Assembly (NCBI RefSeq): GCF_001375535.1
Contig: NZ_LN831197.1
Coordinates: 2,662,098 to 2,726,097, forward strand
Direction: 5' to 3'
DNA length: 64,000 bases
Origin: Bacillus niameyensis
Lineage (GTDB): Bacteria > Bacillota > Bacilli > Bacillales > Bacillaceae_C
Each line of letters begins with the position of its first letter. Position 1 is the stretch's first letter. Shown here piece after piece: positions 17,670 to 26,515 of the stretch. A program made the position numbers and the translations under genes. The notes under the pieces were generated by a model. It made no database searches, had not been told where the DNA came from, and worked only from the letters and a program-made list of their open reading frames with translations.

Positions 17670-18929
17670 TTATTGATTTTCTTCTTTCTGTTCCTTTTGC
17701 TGCTCTTCTAACTCATGTTCATACGTTTCCTTAACAACTTCCATAGATTTACCATCAATAAAGTAAGCGATGGCCGCTTCACATAACGCGTAGGTTCCGG
17801 CAGTGGCAATAAAGCCCGAAATCACACTGCCAGCGACTGGAATAATTTTCACCAATTGCCTTGCAATGGTCCGTAAAACTAAACCAGTTGCCACATTTAA
17901 GCCGAGAGCACCCATAAATTCCATGACTGACTTTTTCCCGATCTTTTGACCAGAAATCATTGCGATAGAGGCGATCATTGCGGTTTGTAACCCCGTAATA
18001 ATTGGCATATCTGGTCCTGGAATAGGACTAGCCCCAATCGCCCCCGTTATCCCTGCGATACTCTTTCCCAGTCTTCGAGCGACCTTTTTTTGAACCGATT
18101 TGATTTTTGATAACTTCGCTAAGACCATTTGCGCCTCATTGGGAAGCTTCTCTATTAAATAATCTAATAACATATCAATATTCCATCTTATATCGTATAC
18201 AACTTCCTCATTATCAAATTCCATATATGCTGATACAGGAATAACTTTGACAGGGTTGGAAACAGCTTCCCGCATTTTTACTTCCAGTACATTAATCGCT
18301 TCTTTAATATTTTCCTGTTTGACTGGGTGATCAAATGGAGGCTTGTCCGCTGATTTTGGGCTTAATTCATCAACCTGTGTAACGACTCCGATAATTGGAA
18401 CATCATATTCATGAACTTCCTGAATGGTCTTTTTTAAAATAAGAAGCTGTTCCAAGTCCTCATCAATTCTCGAGCTAACTTCCTTGGCCTTACTCAAAAA
18501 CAATACTGCATCAGGGCATTTTTCCCGAATCGATGCTTGAACTTCCTCTAAGGCTGTTCCTTTTGTAAAAGCTTCTTCAGGGTTATCGGCTTCACCTAAA
18601 CCCCTTGTATCCAAAATTTCTAAAGCACCTGAATCAGATTTATAGAGATGCCATTTCCCTGCACCAGTACGGGCTTTTACATCACCAATTTCTGCTCTCT
18701 TTTCACCAAAGACCGCATTAATCAAGCTCGATTTACCAGCTCCCCTTCTCCCGACGATTGCAAATCGTGCTGGTCTTGCGTCCAATGTAAAAGCTTTTAA
18801 CTGATCAAGCTCTACCCTAGCTTTCTTTTTAACCTTTTCTGGTAGCTTTGCATTTTTTAAAGCCTCATATATAGATTGAATAAGATCATGAATTTGCTTT
18901 TTATTTTCGGAATCTTGATTTTGACTCAT
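17670..18929 (-). CDS. Era-like GTPase with C-terminal membrane-associated region
   Basis: A 419-residue GTP-binding protein. The G domain shows the P-loop GRRGAGKSS (60-68), switch II DTRGLGE (107-113) and a TQVDEL base-recognition motif. The C-terminal part is hydrophobic and glycine-rich (AGITGAIGASPIPGPDMP, and AIGA/AMISG helices to about residue 390), like the DUF697/YcjF-type tail found on many stress or membrane GTPases. The N-terminus (1-50) is helical. It is likely a peripheral membrane GTPase, but no cellular role is known from context. An ATG at 18929 is preceded by GGAGGTG. It is a single gene. Confidence 0.85.
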   Translation of the reverse strand: MSQNQDSENKKQIHDLIQSIYEALKNAKLPEKVKKKARVELDQLKAFTLDARPARFAIVGRRGAGKSSLINAVFGEKRAEIGDVKARTGAGKWHLYKSDSGALEILDTRGLGEADNPEEAFTKGTALEEVQASIREKCPDAVLFLSKAKEVSSRIDEDLEQLLILKKTIQEVHEYDVPIIGVVTQVDELSPKSADKPPFDHPVKQENIKEAINVLEVKMREAVSNPVKVIPVSAYMEFDNEEVVYDIRWNIDMLLDYLIEKLPNEAQMVLAKLSKIKSVQKKVARRLGKSIAGITGAIGASPIPGPDMPIITGLQTAMIASIAMISGQKIGKKSVMEFMGALGLNVATGLVLRTIARQLVKIIPVAGSVISGFIATAGTYALCEAAIAYFIDGKSMEVVKETYEHELEEQQKEQKEENQ

Positions 18930-19120
18930 TCATGACGCACCTCCATTATCTTTAATGAAAATGATTGTTAGACTTTGTCTAATTATATAGATAATTGGGA
19001 TCTATAGTAAAGAGTCTAGGTGTTTAAACATTTGGGATAAGGCGATATGAGAATCTATACCCATAACTTACAACAAAAAACGATAAACTAGTGTAATCAC
19101 GGATTTTTTTGGAATATAAA

Positions 19121-19155
19121 AAATAAACCAATCCTGCTCCTAAGGAGGGATTGGC
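19121..19155 (-). terminator. Terminator of yebC
   Basis: CCAATCC (19128-19134) pairs with GGATTGG (19148-19154) and is followed on the minus strand by TTTATTTTTTA. Confidence 0.85.
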
Positions 19156-19166
19156 TAAGTGAAATT

Positions 19167-19886
19167 TTAATCTTCTAATTCAACATTATGATATACTTGC
19201 TGAACATCTTCGAGATCTTCGAGTACATCAACCAATTTTTCGAACTGTGCTAGATCTTCCTCTGATAGAGCAATCCCATTTTGAGCAAGCATTGTTAATT
19301 CAGCAACCGTAAATTCTGTAATACCTGCTTGAGCGAAAGCTTCTTGTACAGCGTGGAACTGATCTGGCTCAGCATAGACGATTACAGAATCTTCCTCTTC
19401 CATGACATCACGTACATCGATGTCAGCTTCCATCAATATCTCAAATACTTCTTCTTCAGTCTTTCCTTCTATTCCAAAAACAGCAGTAGCATCAAACATA
19501 TAGGCAACAGAGCCGCTGACACCCATATTTCCGCCATTTTTCCCAAATGCAGCCCGCACTTCAGAAGCTGTACGGTTCACATTATTCGTTAATGCATCGA
19601 CAATAATCATCGAACCACTTGGGCCAAAACCTTCATAGCGAAGTTCATCGTAGTTTTCCTCTGCTCCGCCTTTCGCCTTTTCTATCGCCCGGTCGATAAT
19701 GGCTCTAGGAACGTTATATGTTTTGGCGCGTTCAAGTACAACCTTTAGCGCTTGATTTGCTTCTGGATCTGGCTCCCCTTGTTTAGCAGCTACGTAAATT
19801 TCGCGCCCAAACTTCGCATATATACGGCTCGTATTTTTATCTTTTAACGCCTTTTTCTCTTTAATATTATTCCATTTCCGACCCAT
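19167..19886 (-). CDS. yebC: YebC/PmpR-family protein
   Basis: A 239-residue member of the YebC/PmpR family, with the hallmark N-terminus [13 protein letters not shown], then [22 protein letters not shown] and [11 protein letters not shown]. Older work treats the family as DNA-binding regulators; recent work shows some members act as translation factors on difficult peptide stretches. The close match is to B. subtilis YeeI rather than YrbC. The start at 19886 gives the exact family N-terminus; an in-frame GTG nine bases upstream lies within the likely ribosome-binding region. It is a single gene with a clear terminator. Confidence 0.92.
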   Translation of the reverse strand: MGRKWNNIKEKKALKDKNTSRIYAKFGREIYVAAKQGEPDPEANQALKVVLERAKTYNVPRAIIDRAIEKAKGGAEENYDELRYEGFGPSGSMIIVDALTNNVNRTASEVRAAFGKNGGNMGVSGSVAYMFDATAVFGIEGKTEEEVFEILMEADIDVRDVMEEEDSVIVYAEPDQFHAVQEAFAQAGITEFTVAELTMLAQNGIALSEEDLAQFEKLVDVLEDLEDVQQVYHNVELED

Positions 19887-20021
19887 TTGTATCACTCACT
19901 TTCATTTGGATATCTGACTTACAAATTATAACTCTTGACACGTCATTTTTCGAGTAGCAAAATCTTGCAGGAAAATGAAATCTTCCAATTATCTAATCAG
20001 AAGCTTATTCCTTTATATCTT

Positions 20022-20050
20022 TAGACAAATGTATTAGTATATGATATTAT
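20022..20050 (+). promoter_or_regulatory. SigA-like promoter of the DUF6241-type gene
   Basis: TAGACA (20022-20027) and TATTAT (20045-20050) are 17 bases apart, about 40 bases before the GTG start. Confidence 0.55.
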
Positions 20051-20089
20051 TGCAAGAAAATTCTATTATATTATAAAGGATGGAAATTA

Positions 20090-20617
20090 GTGTACAAAAA
20101 AAGCGTTTGGCTATTAGTAGCTTTTATCGTGATTGTGGTCGGAACTTTAATAGTTCTTATTTTCACAGATACTGCACAAACTTCCACAGGGCCAGCTGGT
20201 AAAACTGTGCAACCAGGAATTCAAGCTTCTGTAGAGGAAAAACCTTCTATTGGCGAACAAGGGGAGCTAAATCCGTTTGGAAAAAAACTTTTTATAGCAG
20301 ATTTAACGGATGGAGATTATCAAAATTACATACATAAAATGTCCCATCAAAAAATCAAGGCAGATGAAAAATGGGGACTTTACCTAATTACGCAAGAACG
20401 TATCGACTGGTTACTAGCTGGTTTAGATCAATCCGATTTAAAACACAAAAAAGTTTACAAAGAGATTCTAGAAAGATGGACAGCAGGAGACTTTTCGAGG
20501 GTCGATCGAGATCATAATGCTATTTGGAAACTGCAAAAAGGTACAATTGGAAAAGCAACAGGGATACTAAGCCCAGAAGAGGAAAAGGCCTATATCGAAA
20601 AGACAAAAGAGGGGTAA
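20090..20617 (+). CDS. Membrane-anchored protein, DUF6241-like
   Basis: A 175-residue protein with one N-terminal membrane segment (about 6-27, uncleaved anchor or signal peptide), then a flexible Thr/Pro/Gly-rich linker and an extracellular domain. The motif MSHQKIKADEKWG with later ERIDWLLAGL and ERWTAGDFSRVDRDHNAIWKLQ resembles Bacillus proteins listed as DUF6241; this is my recollection and not a search. Function unknown. Start GTG at 20090 with AAGGATGG six bases upstream. It faces the acetyltransferase gene across a shared terminator. Confidence 0.7.
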   Translation: MYKKSVWLLVAFIVIVVGTLIVLIFTDTAQTSTGPAGKTVQPGIQASVEEKPSIGEQGELNPFGKKLFIADLTDGDYQNYIHKMSHQKIKADEKWGLYLITQERIDWLLAGLDQSDLKHKKVYKEILERWTAGDFSRVDRDHNAIWKLQKGTIGKATGILSPEEEKAYIEKTKEG

Positions 20618-20652
20618 GGAGCAATTCTCTGAATCTATTGCTCCTTTTCGTT
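20616..20652. terminator. Bidirectional terminator
   Basis: AAGGAGCAAT (20616-20625) and ATTGCTCCTT (20637-20646) form a perfect 10-bp stem between convergent genes, followed by TTCGTTTTT on the plus strand. Its ends overlap the stops of both genes. Confidence 0.85.
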
Positions 20653-21150
20653 TTTCAGAAATAATACCATATGTTGTTCATCAAAATATGTATTTTCAAT
20701 TTTTAATGCTCTTTTCTCTATCCCAAATGTTTCAAAACCGACCGAAGAATAGAGTTTACTTGCTGCCTCATTGGTTGTGACAACTGATAAATATAACTGT
20801 TCGATTTCTTCCAAATCCGATGCTTTCTCAATAGCGTGTAAAATCAAAGACTTTCCTATTCCAGAGCCCCGCTTTTCTGGAGTTACATACATAGCAACTA
20901 TATTCGATCGATGTCTTAACTTATACCGTTGTTCTTTTACCAACGTAACAACTCCAACCAATTGATCGTCTTCAAACGCACCAAATGTAAATGAATCTTT
21001 AGATTGGAATCTACTCTCATATCTTTTAGCAGTTTGATCTTTTTCTTCTTGATAACTAGCTGCAAAAGCATGCGGACTCTCTAGTAGCGCTTCCAATCTT
21101 AACTGGTAATAAGCCTCGGCATCTTGCGGTTTTAATATTCTAATGTTCAT
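20635..21150 (-). CDS. GNAT-family N-acetyltransferase
   Basis: A 171-residue GNAT enzyme: NIRILKPQDAEAYYQLRLEAL at the N-terminus, a central FGAFEDDQLVGVVTL strand, and the acetyl-CoA loop EKRGSGIGKSLI near residue 92, then EQLYLSVVTTNEAASKLYSSVGF. These are the standard GNAT motifs. The acceptor is unknown. It starts at ATG 21150 with GAGGAG upstream and lies 17 bases after the nucleotidyltransferase gene, so it is probably last in a three-gene HAD - nucleotidyltransferase - GNAT operon. Confidence 0.9.
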   Translation of the reverse strand: MNIRILKPQDAEAYYQLRLEALLESPHAFAASYQEEKDQTAKRYESRFQSKDSFTFGAFEDDQLVGVVTLVKEQRYKLRHRSNIVAMYVTPEKRGSGIGKSLILHAIEKASDLEEIEQLYLSVVTTNEAASKLYSSVGFETFGIEKRALKIENTYFDEQHMVLFLKNEKEQ

Positions 21151-21167
21151 CCATATCTCCTCATCCT

Positions 21168-21749
21168 TTACACATTCAGCAATATTCCGTCTGCATTAAA
21201 TATCTTTAGTTTTGGCCATTTTGCTTGCCAATTTTTCGAAGCAATCCGCTTTTCGTAAACCCCCTTCTTTTCCGTAGCATAATAAGATGTCGGCCTTACT
21301 TCCATTTGAAGGACATCTTCTATGCCCCAGGGCGCCACGAAAACAACATTCCCCTCTTCATCCAATTTGGCTCCTAAAGCCGTAACTGTTTCAGGAAACT
21401 TAGCTATCCCCTCTACACTAGAGGAGTAGGGAGAAAAGCCACTTAAAAGATGCATCCTCGCCTGATTTTTGACAGACCAAGGAATACTCGGCGCCATATC
21501 AATAAGCTTCTTTTCAAATTCTCTTTCCTTGTGCTTTTCGGGATTATTCGGATCAAAATAGATCACATCAATATCTGCCAACGGAGTTCGAACTTGAAAT
21601 CCGTGTAATTGATCCCATATTTTCGAACGAATAAACCCGGCACAAATCCACCAATCTGGCAGGTTTAGTTTCTGTGCGGTTTTGAGAATGTTCATCATCC
21701 AGTCATCTTCCATTATTAATTGATTAATATCTTCCGTAGTTTCTAACAT
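21168..21749 (-). CDS. Nucleotidyltransferase-family protein (COG3575 type)
   Basis: A 193-residue protein with LPDWWICAGFIRSKIWDQLHG followed by LADIDVIYFD, the pattern of the COG3575 (DUF925) nucleotidyltransferase-like family, where the Asp pair would bind metal. Further conserved parts are WSVKNQARMH and FPETVTALGAKLD. The natural substrate of this family is not known. The start overlaps the end of the HAD gene by 26 bases; ATG 21749 has GGGGGAAC just upstream. Co-transcription with the HAD and GNAT genes is likely. Confidence 0.85.
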   Translation of the reverse strand: MLETTEDINQLIMEDDWMMNILKTAQKLNLPDWWICAGFIRSKIWDQLHGFQVRTPLADIDVIYFDPNNPEKHKEREFEKKLIDMAPSIPWSVKNQARMHLLSGFSPYSSSVEGIAKFPETVTALGAKLDEEGNVVFVAPWGIEDVLQMEVRPTSYYATEKKGVYEKRIASKNWQAKWPKLKIFNADGILLNV

Positions 21750-22407
21750 ATTTGTTCCCCCATATTAACAACGGAATTTCCATTAAGTCATCGATCACGA
21801 AGTCTGCATCGGCTTTATCCCAAAAAGGATCCCGCTTCCAAGCTGCCTTCATCCCTACAGCTTGAGCACCCTTTATATCATTCTTAGGATGATCGCCGAC
21901 ATATAAGCTCTCACTAGGCAAAACGCCGAGATCTGAGACTGACTTTTCAAAAATTTCAGGTTGGGGCTTGCTCATACCTTCCCATTCCGAAACAAGTATG
22001 GAACTAAAATATTGTTCGATTCCTAAAGCTTTTATATTATCCATTTGGAATTGGCCTCTTCCATTGGTAATGATCCCAAGTTGGACTTTACCGTGCAATT
22101 CCCCTAACATTTCGTGAAGATTTGGAAAAGCGATGCAACATTTATGAAATTCACGGACATAATCATCTAAGAGTTCTTGCCATGATATTCCACTAATAGA
22201 AAACTCAGAGACGAGTTGTTCGTATACTTTATCCTTCCAAACATATCCTCGGTGATCTAACTCAATGAATCTGGAAATATACTGATCTTTTGGAACTTGG
22301 CCAAGATACTCATTTAATCGCTCATACTGATGAACAATGAACTTTTGTAAGGATGCGTGACGATCTAATAATGTACCATCTAAGTCAAAGATTATGGCTT
22401 TAATGAT
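21724..22407 (-). CDS. HAD-superfamily hydrolase with apparent ATC (or ATT) start
   Basis: A 227-residue HAD phosphatase. The annotated-style ATG at 22110 would cut off the first 99 residues, but the same frame is open without a stop up to a TAG near 22426 and encodes IIKAIIFDLDGTLLDR, the nucleophile motif, and a full helical cap. Later motifs are ITNGRGQFQ (motif II), SKPQPEIF (motif III Lys) and YVGDHPKNDIKGA (motif IV). An AAAGGAG site lies six bases before ATC at 22407 and nine before ATT at 22404; no ATG, GTG or TTG exists there. The family normally begins MIKAIIFDLDG, so ATC takes the place of ATG. It resembles B. subtilis YsaA. Either a rare start codon, a crippled start, or a sequence error. 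Confidence 0.82.
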   Translation of the reverse strand: MIKAIIFDLDGTLLDRHASLQKFIVHQYERLNEYLGQVPKDQYISRFIELDHRGYVWKDKVYEQLVSEFSISGISWQELLDDYVREFHKCCIAFPNLHEMLGELHGKVQLGIITNGRGQFQMDNIKALGIEQYFSSILVSEWEGMSKPQPEIFEKSVSDLGVLPSESLYVGDHPKNDIKGAQAVGMKAAWKRDPFWDKADADFVIDDLMEIPLLIWGNKYVRNYGRY

Positions 22408-22531
22408 AAGATTCTCCTTTCTTAGCTAAAATTTTTGTGTTATCTTTCATTTTTCATATAAATTTATTAGTACTGCAGCGATTGATCTTTTTTTTATCAT
22501 GTTCTGCTATTTCCCAAAAAGAAGGTGCTCT

Positions 22532-23491
22532 CTATAACTTCCGAATTTCCCCTTCTGAAAGATCGGTCATCTTTTCAATTTCCCTAATCGAGTAGCCTTC
22601 CTGCAACATCTTTTTCGCGATCTCCCGTTGCTTCCTTTCCAATCCTTGTTCAATCCCCTGTGATATTCCTTTTTCTATTCCTTCTTCCCTTATCATTTTC
22701 TCCACTTCATTCCAAGTGGGCGGCAGGTTGTTTCGATCCAGATAGAGCATAGTTTTGTCCTCCTCCGTCAAAATAACTTCCTTTCTTAACTTTTCTGTTA
22801 GTTCTTGTGGAATTTGTAGTAGATAATCAATGAAGTAGATAAGTGCAGAAATATACAGGTGACGTTCTTCGTAGGGAAAATCTTTGTTCTGCAAAATGAA
22901 TCGCATTAATTTTACCTTAAACTGGTAACGCCTATTGGTGTCATCCTTGGCCTCATTCGCATATTTACCTGCTAATACAGCAAAGGCAAATGGATTATCA
23001 GACCTCAAGAGTTGGTCTTCTTTCTGATCAGAAAACTTGTAAGTATTATATTCGTATGTTAGTGTTGTGCCAAAAGTAGCACGTTGATACATATTTGGAC
23101 GGAAAGAATTTGAGGCATCTGCTAACAAGGCAATAGCAATAATATCCCGATCATATTTATCAAAAATACGATAATAGTAACGGAACATCCTTTTTGAAAA
23201 ATCAAGATCTCTGTCTCCTTGTACTTCTATATGAATAAGTAGCCATTTTTCTATCCCGTTATTTAGAAAAACCTTAACTATTTGATCTGCAATCTGTCTT
23301 CCCTTTTTCTCCTGAATAATCTCTTGAAAGAGCTCCTGCTGCAAAAACTCTGGTTCCTTTGAAAAGTCAATTGCCTCATAAAGATCAACAGCAAAAAATA
23401 AAATAAATTCTTCAAAAAGTTCATATATCAATTTTTTCCAGAGTCCATCATAATCTACAACAGCATATTCAGAAGGCCCGTCCAAAACCAT
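22532..23491 (-). CDS. Rpn-family (YhgA-like) PD-(D/E)XK nuclease
   Basis: A 319-residue protein of the Rpn/YhgA-like group, formerly called putative transposases, now known as recombination-promoting nucleases in E. coli. The nuclease core is in the N-terminal part: DFSKEPEF (acidic), then WLLIHIEVQG, where Glu-x-Gln replaces the usual E-x-K, followed by FSKRMFRYYYRIFDKY. The C-terminus has the glycine/glutamine repeats EKGISQGIEQGLERKQ and an HTH-like tail YSIREIEKMTDLSEGEIRKL. I chose ATG 23491 (GGTGA five bases upstream) over GTG 23503. These genes are often present in many copies and spread horizontally. Single gene. Confidence 0.85.
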   Translation of the reverse strand: MVLDGPSEYAVVDYDGLWKKLIYELFEEFILFFAVDLYEAIDFSKEPEFLQQELFQEIIQEKKGRQIADQIVKVFLNNGIEKWLLIHIEVQGDRDLDFSKRMFRYYYRIFDKYDRDIIAIALLADASNSFRPNMYQRATFGTTLTYEYNTYKFSDQKEDQLLRSDNPFAFAVLAGKYANEAKDDTNRRYQFKVKLMRFILQNKDFPYEERHLYISALIYFIDYLLQIPQELTEKLRKEVILTEEDKTMLYLDRNNLPPTWNEVEKMIREEGIEKGISQGIEQGLERKQREIAKKMLQEGYSIREIEKMTDLSEGEIRKL

Positions 23492-23604
23492 ACTAGTCAC
23501 CACTAGTCTATCACATCCTTAATCCTATTGATATGTTCATTATACACAATCAGAACATAAGTTCCAATAAATATTCAGATAAAGGTGATAATTGAAGTCG
23601 CAAT

Positions 23605-24480
23605 TCAGATAATGGTTACCTTCCTTCTTAGAAACTGAGAAAATAACTTTACTTCCTCTGTCTCCACTTTTGAAACCAAATACGTTTTGGAAGCAGGTGG
23701 TTTAATGTTTACTGACGCTATTTCTATGAATTTCCCCTTCTCCAACTCCTCCTTTGCCATTGAATAGGGCAAATATGAAACACCCAGTCCAGCTTCGATA
23801 AATCGCTTCGTTACTTCCACTTGGTTTACAGCCATTGTTTTCACAGATGGACAAATGTATTTTATTTGCGGCAATAATTCATCCCAGTAATCCGGATGAT
23901 TATCTGTTATCAATCGATAGCTTTGTAATATAGAGCGCTCGTCTATAGTGTTGTCACTTCGCATGGATGAACTCCCGACTAAAATAACTTGCTCTTCATG
24001 GATATTTTCGCATTGGATATTCGTCTGGATTGGTTGGATTCTCGTTAAACCTAAGTCAGATCTTCCTAAGCTTACCTCTCCCCCAACCTCGTATGACTTC
24101 AGTACATTGATGACCACCTCGATCTTAGGAAACTCCTCGATAAAAGCTCTTAATAAAGATGGTAAAAAGGAGGCTGCTATTTGCGGAGCAACAGCAATCG
24201 TAAGTTTCTGTTGATAGCCTTGTTTCCACGCTTCGAATTCGGTGATCCCTTGCTCATATTTTTCGATTATTTCTTTCGCAATCGGCTGAAAGCGATGGCC
24301 AGCTGCTGTTAAAGTTACCATCTTTCCTTCTCTCTTAAACAACTGTATATTTAGGCTTTCTTCTAATCTCTTAATATGCTTCGACACAGCTGGTTGTGTT
24401 AAATAAAGTTCCTCGGATGCCTTGCGGAAATTCTCATATTGGGCAGCGCTTAAAAAGGTTTCAATCCATTTCATCTCCAT
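23605..24480 (-). CDS. LysR-family transcriptional regulator
   Basis: A 291-residue regulator. The N-terminal winged HTH reads MKWIETFLSAAQYENFRKAS and YLTQPAVSKHIKRLEESLN, followed by the linker helix and a periplasmic-binding-like effector domain (LTIAVAPQIAASFLPSLL onward). Start set at the ATG 24480, with AAAGGTGA six bases upstream. It is divergent from a methyltransferase gene, 117 bases away, which is a natural target. A palindrome ATAAC-N5-GTTAT (24497-24511), with the T-N11-A form of LysR sites, lies just upstream of its own start and suggests autocontrol. The ligand is unknown. Confidence 0.9.
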   Translation of the reverse strand: MEMKWIETFLSAAQYENFRKASEELYLTQPAVSKHIKRLEESLNIQLFKREGKMVTLTAAGHRFQPIAKEIIEKYEQGITEFEAWKQGYQQKLTIAVAPQIAASFLPSLLRAFIEEFPKIEVVINVLKSYEVGGEVSLGRSDLGLTRIQPIQTNIQCENIHEEQVILVGSSSMRSDNTIDERSILQSYRLITDNHPDYWDELLPQIKYICPSVKTMAVNQVEVTKRFIEAGLGVSYLPYSMAKEELEKGKFIEIASVNIKPPASKTYLVSKVETEEVKLFSQFLRRKVTII

Positions 24481-24496
24481 AGTCATTCACCTTTCA

Positions 24497-24511
24497 ATAA
24501 CAGTACGTTAT
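24497..24511. promoter_or_regulatory. Candidate LysR-type binding site
   Basis: ATAACAGTACGTTAT is an interrupted palindrome (5-bp arms, 5-base spacer) containing a T-N11-A core. It lies between the divergent lysR and methyltransferase genes, close to the lysR ribosome site. Confidence 0.45.
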
Positions 24512-24597
24512 CAATAAATTCATATTTTGTTAATTCCCATTATATGGCTAACCAAGTATACTTTCATTAAAATCTTATTATTCGGGGGGAACAATAG

Positions 24598-25365
24598 ATG
24601 GATCAAATAAATACGCAGTGGAACTCAAAGTTATATGATCAAAGCCATTCCTTTGTCTCGAGATTTGGGCAGGATGTTGTAGAATTATTAGCCCCCATGG
24701 CGGGAGAAAGAATTTTGGACCTTGGGTGTGGAACTGGAGATTTGGCCTATCAACTTATCGAACAAGGTGCTCATATAGTCGGGATTGACCAATCAGAAAG
24801 TATGATTCGGGAAGCAAAAGAAAAATATCCTCACATTCCATTCATCGTTGAAGACGCAACAGCCATTCAATTCTATCAAGAATTCGATGCCGTTTTTTCT
24901 AATGCTACTTTGCATTGGATTAAAGAAGCAAAACAAGTTTTATCATGCATTTATAATTCATTGAAACATGGCGGGAGATTTGTCGCAGAGTTTGGCGGCA
25001 AGGGAAATGTTGAACAAATTACGAAGGTAGTTCTTCAACAAATGGACCAATTAGATATCAATTTTTCGAAGGAGAAATTCCCTTGGTATTTCCCAAGCGT
25101 TGGCGAATATACGTCATTAATGGAGGAAGTTGGATTTAAAGTCACCTTCGCTCACCATTTTGAGAGGCCCACTCCATTGGAGGGCATTAACGGATTACGC
25201 AATTGGATGGAAATGTTTGGTGAAGCATTTTTTACAGAAGTATCTGCAGAACAAAAAGAGCAAATTATTACAGGGATGGAAGATCAATTAAAGGCTACCA
25301 TGTTTCAGACTGGGGAATGGATAGCAGATTATTGTAGATTACGGGTTATCGGAATAAAAGAATAG
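24598..25365 (+). CDS. Class I SAM-dependent methyltransferase
   Basis: A 255-residue cytoplasmic methyltransferase of the trans-aconitate/UbiE-like type. SAM motif I is ERILDLGCGTGDLA (37-50), motif II VGIDQSESMI, then EDATAIQF and FDAVFSNATLHWIKE (acidic and motif IV). The C-terminal part has PWYFPSVGEYTSLMEEVGF, which also occurs in trans-aconitate methyltransferase-like proteins. Substrate unknown. ATG 24598 follows GGGGGG(A) by eight bases. It is divergent from the LysR gene, which may control it. Confidence 0.88.
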   Translation: MDQINTQWNSKLYDQSHSFVSRFGQDVVELLAPMAGERILDLGCGTGDLAYQLIEQGAHIVGIDQSESMIREAKEKYPHIPFIVEDATAIQFYQEFDAVFSNATLHWIKEAKQVLSCIYNSLKHGGRFVAEFGGKGNVEQITKVVLQQMDQLDINFSKEKFPWYFPSVGEYTSLMEEVGFKVTFAHHFERPTPLEGINGLRNWMEMFGEAFFTEVSAEQKEQIITGMEDQLKATMFQTGEWIADYCRLRVIGIKE

Positions 25366-25393
25366 AACAGAAGGAGCACAGCCTTCTGTTCTT
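25365..25393. terminator. Hairpin between convergent genes
   Basis: AGAACAGAAGG and CCTTCTGTTCT form an 11-bp stem between the stops of the methyltransferase and DUF6176-type genes. The T-run is weak on both sides. Confidence 0.65.
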
Positions 25394-25736
25394 AGTTCAT
25401 ACTTATTCTTACTTTTTCTGAAATCATGACGACTTCTGTTTTTAGATCAACTGGTCTAACCGTTTCATCGATACATTCATTCCAAAATTCTAAATGCTTC
25501 TTATCAATCCAGTGCTCAGACGTCTCTACATTTTGTCCACCTTCACCCTGAATTGAATACCAGTATAAATACTCATCTCCATTAAGATGTTCACGAAAGA
25601 TCGTCTCTACAAACATCTTTTCACCGTCTAAGGTAACTAAGACATCGTTCATATTTTCTTTTAAAAAAGCGAGCCATTCATCGACTCGTTTCGATTTACC
25701 TTCTTTAACTTTGAATCTTGTTAACTCTACATTCAT
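25392..25736 (-). CDS. DUF6176-like small protein
   Basis: A 114-residue soluble protein starting NVELTRFKVKEGKSKRVDEWL and containing MNDVLVTLDGEKMFVETIFRE, YLYWYSIQGEGG and DKKHLEFWNECID. This pattern resembles the Bacillus family I know as DUF6176, a ferredoxin-like dimeric alpha-beta barrel type fold; the assignment is from memory. No function is known. It lies 56 bases downstream of the HAD-IIIA gene and points the same way, so the two may be co-transcribed. ATG 25736 with AAGGTAGAG upstream. Confidence 0.7.
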   Translation of the reverse strand: MNVELTRFKVKEGKSKRVDEWLAFLKENMNDVLVTLDGEKMFVETIFREHLNGDEYLYWYSIQGEGGQNVETSEHWIDKKHLEFWNECIDETVRPVDLKTEVVMISEKVRISMN

Positions 25737-25756
25737 TTATTCTCTACCTTTCTATT

Positions 25757-26293
25757 TCACAACGATTGGTACTGAAGTAGCCAATGCACTGCATCCAGCA
25801 GATTTTCAGCAATGTAATCCGGCTCCACATACTCCCATGTATGACGGTATTCATGCAGGGAGTCTCTCCCCCATCCTGTCAAAACTAAAATTTTTAGAGC
25901 ACCCACCGCATGTGCTGCCAACATATCCGTAGAACCAACATCCCCTATTACACATGTTTTCGTAAGATCAAGATTATGCTTTTCCGCAGCTTCTAAGAGC
26001 ATTCCAGGCTCCGGCTTATGACATTGACAACCGGACTTAGAACTGTGAGGACAGATAAAGGCATCGTCAAAGTCAAATTGCTTAAATTCTTCATAAAAAT
26101 CTTCGAGTGTCGCTTCTCCTCGGCTAATACGATGCTGATTCGTCAATGCATATCGTTTAATTCCTTCTTGCTTTAAAATCGAAAGGGCATCGCGACTATA
26201 CGAATATGGTATGAATTCTCTTGGATGAATGAAATGACCCGTTCCTCCGACAGTTCCATCACGGTCTATAAATACAGCCTCAATCCTATTCAT
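25757..26293 (-). CDS. HAD-IIIA family hydrolase
   Basis: A 178-residue phosphatase of the HAD-IIIA group (histidinol-phosphatase/GmhB-like). The nucleophile motif is AVFIDRDGT (Asp10, Asp12), the second motif LTNQ, then a probable zinc loop CPHSSKSGCQCHKPEPGM with three Cys and one His, and motif IV VIGDVGSTDMLAAHAVG. The zinc loop and absence of a cap domain fit GmhB-type enzymes acting on small phosphorylated metabolites. The longer frame starts at 26314, but that ATG lies inside the GGAGAG ribosome site, so the ATG at 26293 is preferred. Substrate unknown. Confidence 0.87.
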   Translation of the reverse strand: MNRIEAVFIDRDGTVGGTGHFIHPREFIPYSYSRDALSILKQEGIKRYALTNQHRISRGEATLEDFYEEFKQFDFDDAFICPHSSKSGCQCHKPEPGMLLEAAEKHNLDLTKTCVIGDVGSTDMLAAHAVGALKILVLTGWGRDSLHEYRHTWEYVEPDYIAENLLDAVHWLLQYQSL

Positions 26294-26434
26294 ATATTTG
26301 TACACTCTCCTCATCCAATATTAACTCACTACTTATCATTTTGTCTTAATTACCTGAGAAATTTGCCCTTTATTTAAGGGTACAGGAGTTCTTACTGTAA
26401 TGATAGTGTAAATCTTTTATTAATGAGAGCTAAA

Positions 26435-26463
26435 TTTACAGTAATTCCCGCTTGCATTATAAA
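26435..26463 (+). promoter_or_regulatory. Candidate SigA promoter of mntH
   Basis: TTTACA (26435-26440) and TATAAA (26458-26463) are 17 bases apart. A second possibility is TTGCCC (26519-26524) with TATAAG after 17 bases, which would overlap the MntR box. Confidence 0.5.
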
Positions 26464-26515
26464 TAGATGTAGATTTATCATAAAAATATTCAATCATGAC
26501 CTTTTTTTAATTAAA

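Noticed and set aside
22532..23491. Insertion-sequence transposase
   Set aside because: Rpn/YhgA-like proteins were once called transposases, but there are no terminal repeats or target duplications here and the family is a PD-(D/E)XK nuclease.
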